Of a stretch of 9,152 nucleotides of DNA, positions 1 through 5,666 are shown one piece after another. This DNA is from an uncultured Clostridia bacterium (GTDB lineage Bacteria; Bacillota; Clostridia; Oscillospirales; CAG-272), in contig CALYSG010000066.1 in assembly GCA_945485605.1 (NCBI GenBank), positions 1 through 9,152 on the forward strand. The letters run 5' to 3'. Position numbers and translations under genes: made by a program. The first letter of the stretch is position 1, and every line of letters begins with the position of its first letter. The notes beneath the pieces were generated by a model, which made no database searches, was not told where the DNA came from, and was given only the letters and a program-made list of their open reading frames with translations.

Positions 1-9
1 TTCGGTAAA

Positions 10-38
10 TTGATATAAAATTAGCCTTGATATACCAT
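10..38 (+). promoter_or_regulatory. Possible weak promoter for comEC
   Basis: TTGATA (10-15, five of six matches to the -35 consensus) lies 17 bases before TACCAT (33-38, four of six matches to the -10 consensus), in an AT-rich stretch ahead of the comEC-like gene. The upstream gene is outside the window, so comEC could equally be read through from it. This is a pattern match only. Confidence 0.25.
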
Positions 39-80
39 TAATTTGTAACATTCAACATTTCGGGAAGGTTTTTTGCACTT

Positions 81-2405
81 ATGGGGATATTTTACAGGCG
101 ACCGCTGATGACCTGCTTCGGCTGTTATATTATAACGGCGGCGGTTTTATATTGTTTTCCGTCGCAGGTCGGAAATGTTTTGGCGTTTCTCCTTGCCGCA
201 TCACTGCCCGCAATGATCGTTTTTATTGTTATGAGCCGGAAGAAAGCTCACAGACTTACTGCGGCGGTGATTTTTACAGCCGTTATCTTCTCAGCGGTCG
301 CGGCGGCGTCTTCATTTATATATTATGATGTGTTCATGGGTAAATATGAATCCGATGCCGGGAAAGATAAGACCTTGGAGGCGCTCGTGCTCGATACGGA
401 GGTTGATACCGGGTATCTTACGTCCCACAGCATAATGCTGAGAAGCATAGACGGTGAGCGTACGATCGGGAAGGCAAAGCTGATGCTCGGATATCACAGT
501 GCCTTTCATGCGGGCGACGTGATAAGGATAAAAGCCGTAGGCATACCTCTTTCCGAGGCGGTGACCGAAAGAGCCTATGTCGGAGCCCTTCACGCCAAAG
601 GGTACGTTGCGGCATTCTCGGTCGAGAATGAGGATGACTCATATTCCGAAAAGCTCGGTGAGGAAAACAACCTTCTTACAATATTTTCGGGTTTTAATGA
701 AAAACTTGACCGTGTCATATCTGACGGAGTAGGAGGAGAAGCCGGAAAACTCGCCTCGGCGGTCTTTCTCGGTAATCGCGAGGGACTTTCGGATACGACC
801 TTACGTGACTTCCGCAGAACGGGAGTATTTCATCTGCTCGCTATCAGCGGAGTACATATCTCGGTCGTAGCCGCTTTTGCGGGCTTTCTTCTTTCGCTTA
901 CGGGGCTTGGTAAACGTCAACGCGGAATTATATTGATTCCTCTTTTGTTCGGATATTGGCTTCTGACCGGTTGCTCGGTCACGGCGCTTCGTGCGGTACT
1001 CATGAGCGGTGCGGTCTTCATCGGATTTATGATGAAACGTCCGGCAGATCCGGCAACCGTGCTTTTTTCTGTGTGCGGAGGTATAATGTTCTTTTCGCCG
1101 GGTTCGGTCGCCGACATCGGTTTTTGGATGACCTTCCTTGCTACGCTCGGAATAATTACGGCGGCACCTTATATTACTAAAATATTGAAAAGAAATCAAA
1201 AGGAGAGCAAACTGAAATACGCGATCAAGACTGTTGGAAGATTCGCGATTTCGGCTCTTCTTGTTACGCTCGCGGCGAATTTCGCTCTTCTTTTTGTCAT
1301 GTGGTATGAATTCGGCGAAATTTCTGTCATAGCGCCGCTGACAAACCTTCTTGTCGGAATGGCTATGAGTGCCGTGATAGCTGCAGCACCTGTCTATCTT
1401 ATTCTTTGCGGTGTACCGTGGCTTGCGTCACCGGTCGGTTGGTTCATACGGAAGGCCTCGTCTTATATCCTCGGCGTCACGGGGGCTCTGTCGGAGAAGA
1501 GATACGCTGTGGTGTCTCTGAGGTACGACTTTGCCGGTGTGATAGTGACAGTTTTCAGCATTTCAATTCTTGTTTTGCTTGTTGTAAGGCTCAGCAAGCT
1601 AAAATGGCTGACACTTGTGCCTCCGATTGCTGCAGTTATGGCTTTCGCAGTTTGTCTCGGCATATATATTCCGGTACATGCTGACGAGATGTCTATGACA
1701 TATCTGAGGCGCGGAGAACGCGAAATGATCGTTGCGGTCGGTTCGGGAAAAGCCTTCATATGTGATGTGAGCGACGGCAGCTATACGAATCTTTACTACG
1801 CCGCCGAGGAGGCGCGCAGGCTCTGCGCTACCGAGACCGAGGTCCTAATGCTGACTCATTACCATGATAAATATCTTGTGTCGCTCAGGACCTTCTTTGG
1901 CAGGAACACGGTTAGAAGTATATGGGTTCCAAAGCCGTTGAACGAAAGCGAATACCGCGTGCTTGAAGGGATATGCCGACTGGCAGAGGAATTCAAAGTA
2001 GTGCCGGTAGTCTACCGCGACGGCGAAAGCCTGAAAATATTCGGAAAGGGAAGTATAGAGACTTTTCCGCGCGAAACGCTTGACCGCTCTGCACAGCCCG
2101 CGGTAGGATTTGTCATAAAATACGGAAGAGAGCTGATTGCCTATGTCGGCTCGTCGTATCTTGAGACAAAGAGCGCTTCCATCGCGCGTGAGATCGCATC
2201 GGGCTGCGGTACTCTGATACTTGGCACTCACGGACCGAATATCGCGAAGGATTATATCGTTCCGATCGGTGAGTCGACCTCACTCGTTATATTTTCCGAT
2301 GAATATACGAAGGAACGAGCTGTTCTTCCTGCCGATTATGACGGCGATACCGATTTTCTTGCCTCTCCGGAACGGAGGAATATGGTTTTTAATGCCAATC
2401 GTTAA
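81..2405 (+). CDS. comEC: ComEC/Rec2-family competence membrane channel with degenerate MBL domain
   Basis: Predicted integral membrane protein of 774 aa, about the usual ComEC length, that would carry single-stranded DNA across the cytoplasmic membrane during natural transformation. Residues 1-82 hold two to three hydrophobic segments. Residues 98-182 fit the N-terminal soluble ComEC region (DUF4131, OB-fold-like). Residues 205-500 are the polytopic Competence domain, with the hallmark LLAISGVHI at 252-260 and GCSVTALRA at 298-305. A last membrane segment (508-530) leads into a C-terminal domain (535-774) positioned like the metallo-beta-lactamase-like domain of full-length ComEC. That domain looks eroded: the DVGQGD-type motif is absent (YLRRGERE at 541), the HxHxDH motif reads HYHDKY (593-598), and only an HG pair (717-718) recalls the later HHG motif. 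The ATG at 81 follows GGAAGG at 63-68, a somewhat distant ribosome site. No other competence gene is visible, so actual DNA uptake is not shown. Confidence 0.9.
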   Translation: MGIFYRRPLMTCFGCYIITAAVLYCFPSQVGNVLAFLLAASLPAMIVFIVMSRKKAHRLTAAVIFTAVIFSAVAAASSFIYYDVFMGKYESDAGKDKTLEALVLDTEVDTGYLTSHSIMLRSIDGERTIGKAKLMLGYHSAFHAGDVIRIKAVGIPLSEAVTERAYVGALHAKGYVAAFSVENEDDSYSEKLGEENNLLTIFSGFNEKLDRVISDGVGGEAGKLASAVFLGNREGLSDTTLRDFRRTGVFHLLAISGVHISVVAAFAGFLLSLTGLGKRQRGIILIPLLFGYWLLTGCSVTALRAVLMSGAVFIGFMMKRPADPATVLFSVCGGIMFFSPGSVADIGFWMTFLATLGIITAAPYITKILKRNQKESKLKYAIKTVGRFAISALLVTLAANFALLFVMWYEFGEISVIAPLTNLLVGMAMSAVIAAAPVYLILCGVPWLASPVGWFIRKASSYILGVTGALSEKRYAVVSLRYDFAGVIVTVFSISILVLLVVRLSKLKWLTLVPPIAAVMAFAVCLGIYIPVHADEMSMTYLRRGEREMIVAVGSGKAFICDVSDGSYTNLYYAAEEARRLCATETEVLMLTHYHDKYLVSLRTFFGRNTVRSIWVPKPLNESEYRVLEGICRLAEEFKVVPVVYRDGESLKIFGKGSIETFPRETLDRSAQPAVGFVIKYGRELIAYVGSSYLETKSASIAREIASGCGTLILGTHGPNIAKDYIVPIGESTSLVIFSDEYTKERAVLPADYDGDTDFLASPERRNMVFNANR

Positions 2406-2432
2406 AATGCACAAAAGAACCGGCGGCATTTT
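2404..2432 (+). terminator. Weak hairpin at the comEC stop codon, possible terminator
   Basis: AAAATGC (2404-2410, overlapping the TAA stop at 2403-2405) can pair with GCATTTT (2426-2432) across a 15-base loop. The stem is only 7 bp and AT-rich, and the only T-run is the TTTT inside the right arm. It is at best a weak terminator; comEC has no clear strong terminator before the next promoter. Confidence 0.2.
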
Positions 2433-2481
2433 GCAACTTACGACAAATTATTACAAAAAGAAGGCAAATCGGAAAAACTGC

Positions 2482-2510
2482 TTGACAGACCGGGGCTTGT
2501 CTGCTATAAT
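2482..2510 (+). promoter_or_regulatory. Consensus sigma-A promoter with extended -10 for the purine-nucleoside ABC operon
   Basis: TTGACA (2482-2487) and TATAAT (2505-2510) both match the consensus perfectly and are separated by the optimal 17 bases. TGC (2502-2504) adds an extended -10 element. Transcription would begin near 2516-2518, about 25 bases before the riboswitch, giving a leader of roughly 230 nt before the receptor gene. Such a strong core promoter suggests that control is exerted mainly downstream, in the leader RNA. Confidence 0.9.
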
Positions 2511-2541
2511 ATTAGCGAATTCAATATTTGGTGCTTACACG

Positions 2542-2612
2542 AACTTATATAATATCTGAGATAGGGTCAGAAAGTTTCTACCGGATAACCGTAAATCGTC
2601 CGACTATAAGTT
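2542..2612 (+). promoter_or_regulatory. Purine riboswitch aptamer, guanine/hypoxanthine class
   Basis: The full three-way junction can be drawn. P1 is AACTTATA (2542-2549) with TATAAGTT (2605-2612), 8 bp. P2 is TCTGA (2555-2559) with TCAGA (2567-2571), closing a 7-nt L2, GATAGGG (2560-2566). P3 is CGGATAA (2582-2588) with TCGTCCG (2596-2602), one G-U pair and one A-C mismatch, closing L3 CCGTAAA (2589-2595), which is identical to the B. subtilis xpt loop. The J2/3 core GTTTCTAC (2574-2581) is the conserved binding-pocket strand, with T2575 and T2579 at positions 47 and 51 of xpt numbering. The specificity base in J3/1, equivalent to position 74, is C2604, which pairs with guanine or hypoxanthine; adenine riboswitches have U there. 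The two G residues of L2 and two C residues of L3 needed for the loop-loop contact are kept. The position directly before a BMP-type nucleoside importer fits the class. Confidence 0.95.
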
Positions 2613-2652
2613 TTTTTATGCTTTTAACAGGTGTATTATTTCTTATTTTCGG
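2600..2652 (+). promoter_or_regulatory. Candidate antiterminator helix of the riboswitch expression platform
   Basis: CCGACTATAAG (2600-2610), which spans the end of P3, J3/1 and most of the P1 3' strand, can pair with CTTATTTTCGG (2642-2652) at 9 of 11 positions with a 2x2 internal mismatch. This pairing cannot coexist with P1 or with the base of the downstream terminator (2648-2652 is its first five bases). That is the arrangement expected of an OFF switch: ligand locks P1 and frees the terminator; without ligand the antiterminator forms. The pairing was worked out by eye, without energies. Confidence 0.55.
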
Positions 2653-2698
2653 TGTACACGGCTCAGATAAAAGGAGCAGTGTACGCCGAATTTGTTTT
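2648..2698 (+). terminator. Intrinsic terminator of the purine riboswitch
   Basis: TTCGGTGTACAC (2648-2659) pairs with GTGTACGCCGAA (2679-2690) over 12 bp with one T-G wobble. After a G-A mismatch (2660/2678), GCTC (2661-2664) pairs with GAGC (2674-2677). The loop is AGATAAAAG (2665-2673), and TTTGTTTT (2691-2698) follows immediately as the U-tract. It lies between the aptamer and the receptor gene's ribosome binding site, so it would stop transcription before the operon when guanine is bound. Confidence 0.9.
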
Positions 2699-2734
2699 CA
2701 ATAACTTAAATCGGGCTTACGTCCCGAAAAAAAT

Positions 2735-2740
2735 CGGAGG
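2735..2740 (+). promoter_or_regulatory. Ribosome binding site fixing the receptor gene start
   Basis: CGGAGG sits 7 bases before the ATG at 2748. It decides the start: the same frame is open upstream to 2631, but that longer version would run through the riboswitch terminator and would bury the lipoprotein signal peptide. Confidence 0.85.
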
Positions 2741-2747
2741 AACAGAC

Positions 2748-4016
2748 ATGTTCAAAAAAGCACTTTCGCTTGCGATTGCCCTTATCATGGTGCTCACACT
2801 CGGTGCAGCATTCGCGTCCTGCGGTGATCTTGGAGGAGATGACAAGGATTACACCATCGAATCCCCCCTGCCCGCAAAGGAACTGACGAGCACTGTTAAC
2901 GTGCCGTCAGACTTCAAGATCGGATTCATCTTCCTTCATGATGAAAACTCTACGTACGATGCAAACTTCATCAATGCCGCGAAGACCGTGAAATCGGTTC
3001 TCAACCTCACCGACGATCAGGTTCTCTTCAAAAAGAACATCGGCGAGGATGATTCGTGCTACAACGCAGCGAAGGAGCTTGCCAATGCGGGATGCAAGGT
3101 TATTTTCGCCGATTCATTCGGTCATGAGGACTACATGCTTCAGGCAGCAAAGGAATTCCCGAACGTTCAGTTCTGCCATGCTACCGGCACTAAGGCTCAC
3201 ACCGAAAAACTTTCGAACTATCACAACGCATTTGCTTCTATCTACGAGGGAAGATACCTCGCCGGCATCGCCGCAGGTATGAAGATCAATGAAATGATCA
3301 AGAACGGCACAAAGATCAATGGCAAGACCGTTACGGCTGACAATGCTACAATGGGCTATGTCGGTGCTTTCACGTATGCAGAGGTTATTTCCGGTCTCAC
3401 TTCCTTCTATCTTGGTGCAAAGTCGGTTTGCCCGACCGTCAAAATGAAGGTTCAGTTCACCGGATCGTGGTTCGATCAGACCAAGGAAGGCGAAGCTGCT
3501 AACGCTCTTATCGCTCAGGGTTGCGTCCTTATCAGCCAGCACGCCGACTCAATGGGTGCTCCCCACGCTTGTGAAGCTACCGGCGTTCCCAACGTTTCCT
3601 ACAACGGAAGCACTGTTAAGAACTGTCCCGATACATTCATCGTTTCTTCTGCTATCAACTGGGCTCCTTACCTGCTCTACATTTCCGAATGCGTAATAAA
3701 GGGTGAAGCTATTGCTACCGACTGGTGCGGCGGCATTGCCGAGGGCTCCGTCGTTCTCAGCGATATCAACGGTAAGGCTGCTGCGGCAGGAACCAAGGAA
3801 GCTCTTGCCGAAGCAGTTAAAAAGTTCAAGGAAGGTACTCTTAAGGTCTTCAACACCGATACATTTACCGTTGACGGCAAGAAGGTAGAATCCTTCAAGT
3901 GCGAGAACACGACCGAAGTAGTCAAGGACGGCTTCTTCGCCGAGTCCGTAGCCCGCTCCGCTCCTTACTTCGAATTCAACATCGACGGTATCGAGTTCCT
4001 CAACACAAAGTTCTGA
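2748..4016 (+). CDS. BMP/PnrA-family purine-nucleoside-binding lipoprotein of an ABC importer
   Basis: Predicted lipid-anchored extracellular receptor (422 aa) that captures substrate, probably purine nucleosides, and delivers it to the two permeases. A short charged start (MFKK), a hydrophobic core (5-22) and FASC with Cys25 as the lipidated residue form a type II signal peptide. An acidic linker (GDLGGDDKD) follows. From about residue 56 the BMP fold (PF02608) is visible: FKIGFIF at 56-62, a YEGRYLAGIAAGM stretch at 166-178, GYVGAFTYAEVISG at 203-216, and ISQHADSMGAPH at 262-273. The protein is longer than PnrA/TmpC-type relatives (about 330-350 aa), with an extra lysine-rich segment near 179-200 and an extended C-terminus. 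It has ten cysteines besides the lipobox one, unusual for an exported protein outside anaerobes. Codon choice differs from the neighbours: ATC dominates for Ile with a single ATA, which suggests high expression. Ligand identity is inferred from family and riboswitch; B. subtilis NupN is the closest named analogue. Confidence 0.92.
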   Translation: MFKKALSLAIALIMVLTLGAAFASCGDLGGDDKDYTIESPLPAKELTSTVNVPSDFKIGFIFLHDENSTYDANFINAAKTVKSVLNLTDDQVLFKKNIGEDDSCYNAAKELANAGCKVIFADSFGHEDYMLQAAKEFPNVQFCHATGTKAHTEKLSNYHNAFASIYEGRYLAGIAAGMKINEMIKNGTKINGKTVTADNATMGYVGAFTYAEVISGLTSFYLGAKSVCPTVKMKVQFTGSWFDQTKEGEAANALIAQGCVLISQHADSMGAPHACEATGVPNVSYNGSTVKNCPDTFIVSSAINWAPYLLYISECVIKGEAIATDWCGGIAEGSVVLSDINGKAAAAGTKEALAEAVKKFKEGTLKVFNTDTFTVDGKKVESFKCENTTEVVKDGFFAESVARSAPYFEFNIDGIEFLNTKF

Positions 4017-4036
4017 GCTCATAATACAGTAACCGA

Positions 4037-4076
4037 ATAAGGCGGGACTTTATGCCCCGCCTTATGCCGCTTTTTT
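4037..4076 (+). terminator. Intercistronic stem-loop after the receptor gene, probably leaky terminator or mRNA stabiliser
   Basis: ATAAGGCGGG (4037-4046) pairs perfectly with CCCGCCTTAT (4056-4065) across a 9-base loop. A run of six T (4071-4076) follows, but five bases (GCCGC) separate it from the stem, so it departs from an ideal terminator. In binding-protein-dependent transporters such structures commonly let the receptor mRNA outnumber the membrane-component mRNA. No promoter was seen between here and the ATPase gene, so some read-through must occur. Confidence 0.65.
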
Positions 4077-4101
4077 CGGAAAATTCTACGTTCTGCAATA
4101 C

Positions 4102-4106
4102 GGAGG
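4102..4106 (+). promoter_or_regulatory. Ribosome binding site supporting a TTG start of the ATPase gene
   Basis: GGAGG lies 6 bases before TTG at 4113. The first in-frame ATG is much further in (codon 48), beyond the Walker A motif, so the TTG is the only start that preserves the fold. A TTG start may lower ATPase synthesis relative to the receptor. Confidence 0.8.
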
Positions 4107-4112
4107 AAAACC

Positions 4113-5666
4113 TTGGAAGCATACGCTCTTGAATTAAAAAAAGTCACAAAGCATTTTGGCAGTATAGTTGCCAACAAGAATGTAAACCTCGCCCTCAGAA
4201 AGGGCGAAATACTTGCCGTTCTCGGCGAAAACGGAAGCGGTAAGACGACACTTATGAATATGATCGCCGGGATTTATTTCCCCGACGAAGGTGAAATCTA
4301 TATAAATGGGGAGCAGGTAATTATTGCATCCCCCAAGGATGCTTTTAAATACAAAATAGGCATGGTGCATCAGCACTTCAGACTTATTGATGTGTTTACG
4401 GCAGCCGAGAACATTGTCCTCGGCGTTAAGAATGAAAACAAGAGGCTGAGCAAAGCCGTCGAAAGCGTTAAGGCTATCAGCGAAAAGTACGGTTTTGAGC
4501 TCGATCCCAAAAAGAAAATATATGAAATGTCGGTGTCAGAGAAGCAGACTGTTGAGATCCTTAAGGTCCTTTACCGCGGTGCCGATATACTTATACTCGA
4601 TGAGCCGACAGCGGTGCTTACTCCGCAGGAAACGAAGAAGCTATTCGATGTTATGCGCCGTATGAAAGAGGACGGAAAATCAATAATTATCATCACCCAT
4701 AAAATGCACGAGGTTATGGAGATCTCCGATCGCGTTGCCATACTCAGAAAGGGTGAATACATCGACACTGTCGAAACGGCTGCTACTGATGAGAATCAAC
4801 TCACAGAGATGATGGTTGGAAAAAAGGTGGCGCTCAATATCGACCGTACCGATCCGGTCAATCCAAAGGAAAGGCTCCGCATCACCGGACTCAATACGGT
4901 AAACAAGGAGAATGTAAAGACCCTTTCCGATGTTTCCTTTAGTGTATACGGAGGTGAGATACTCGGCATTGCCGGCATCGCGGGAAGCGGTCAGCGCGAG
5001 CTTCTTGAGTCTGTTGCGGGGCTTCAGCCGATAGAATCCGGAGAGATAACATATTTTGCTCCCGCAACGAAGGAAAACGGAACTGAAGACGATGAGCCGG
5101 TAAATCTCCGCGACAAGACTCCGATACAGATAAGGGATCTCGGAGTAAGACTTTCTTTCGTGCCGGAGGACAGGCTCGGTATGGGTCTTGTCGGAAATAT
5201 GGATATCATTGACAATATGATGCTTCGCAGCTACCGTGGAGGAAGATCGGTATTTGTCGACCGTAAGCCTCCTCACGAGCTCGCCGATGAGATAATCAAG
5301 TCGCTTGAGGTCGTGACCCCCGGTGCGACGACACCTGTTCGCCGCCTCTCCGGAGGAAATGTCCAGAAGGTACTTGTCGGTCGTGAGATCGCGGCGGCAC
5401 CTACCGTCCTTATGGCGGCGTACCCCGTCAGAGGGCTTGATATAAACTCGTCTTATATGATTTACAATCTTCTGAACCAGCAGAAGGAGCACGGCGTTGC
5501 CGTCATATTCGTTGGAGAAGACCTTGACGTTCTCACCGAGCTCTGTGACCGGATACTCGTTCTCTGCGGAGGAAAGATTACAGGAATACTCGACGGCAGA
5601 AAGGCGAAAAAAGAAGAGATCGGTTTGCTTATGACCAAGGTTGAAGGAGGAATCGCAAATGAATGA
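4113..5666 (+). CDS. Nucleoside ABC transporter ATP-binding protein, two fused nucleotide-binding domains
   Basis: Cytoplasmic ATPase (517 aa) that powers import, of the double-domain type found with BMP/NupO, RbsA and MglA transporters. NBD1 has Walker A GENGSGKT (38-45), Q-loop HQHF (86-89), signature MSVSEKQ (139-145, strongly modified from LSGGQ), Walker B ILILDEP (159-165) with the catalytic Glu164, and H-loop His196. NBD2 begins near 255. Its P-loop is GIAGSGQ (288-294) without the Walker lysine, the PEDR family motif is at 351-354, its signature LSGGNVQ (412-418) is good, and its Walker B region AAYPVRGLD (435-443) has no catalytic glutamate. So one composite ATP site (Walker A of NBD1 with LSGG of NBD2) looks competent and the other looks dead. 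Degenerate NBD2 P-loops are usual in this family. The gene starts at TTG behind GGAGG, follows a stem-loop, and its last 8 bases overlap the first permease gene. Confidence 0.93.
   Translation: MEAYALELKKVTKHFGSIVANKNVNLALRKGEILAVLGENGSGKTTLMNMIAGIYFPDEGEIYINGEQVIIASPKDAFKYKIGMVHQHFRLIDVFTAAENIVLGVKNENKRLSKAVESVKAISEKYGFELDPKKKIYEMSVSEKQTVEILKVLYRGADILILDEPTAVLTPQETKKLFDVMRRMKEDGKSIIIITHKMHEVMEISDRVAILRKGEYIDTVETAATDENQLTEMMVGKKVALNIDRTDPVNPKERLRITGLNTVNKENVKTLSDVSFSVYGGEILGIAGIAGSGQRELLESVAGLQPIESGEITYFAPATKENGTEDDEPVNLRDKTPIQIRDLGVRLSFVPEDRLGMGLVGNMDIIDNMMLRSYRGGRSVFVDRKPPHELADEIIKSLEVVTPGATTPVRRLSGGNVQKVLVGREIAAAPTVLMAAYPVRGLDINSSYMIYNLLNQQKEHGVAVIFVGEDLDVLTELCDRILVLCGGKITGILDGRKAKKEEIGLLMTKVEGGIANE

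Noticed and set aside
2537..2548. CGAAC resembling half a PurR box near the riboswitch
   Set aside because: The required preceding C is absent, no second half-site is present, PurR control is mainly known in Bacilli, and the bases overlap the P1 strand of the aptamer.
2221..2559. 112-codon + strand frame across the comEC end, promoter and aptamer
   Set aside because: It overlaps comEC in another frame and runs through the promoter and riboswitch; no family resemblance.
2542..2612. Adenine or 2'-deoxyguanosine specificity for the riboswitch
   Set aside because: Position 74 is C, not U, which excludes adenine, and the J2/3 core GTTTCTAC matches the standard guanine class.
2631..2747. In-frame upstream extension of the receptor gene (start at 2631)
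   Set aside because: It would be translated through the riboswitch terminator, has no ribosome site, and would bury the lipoprotein signal peptide that begins at the well-supported ATG at 2748.
4680..5492. 270-codon open frame on the minus strand inside the ATPase gene
   Set aside because: It lies wholly antisense to a well-conserved ABC ATPase, its translation shows no recognisable domain, and no ribosome site or promoter was seen. The other antisense frames are rejected likewise.
5641..5658. TTG at 5641 as start of the first permease
   Set aside because: The GGAGG ribosome site at 5646-5650 would fall inside the coding sequence; the ATG at 5659 is correctly spaced from it.
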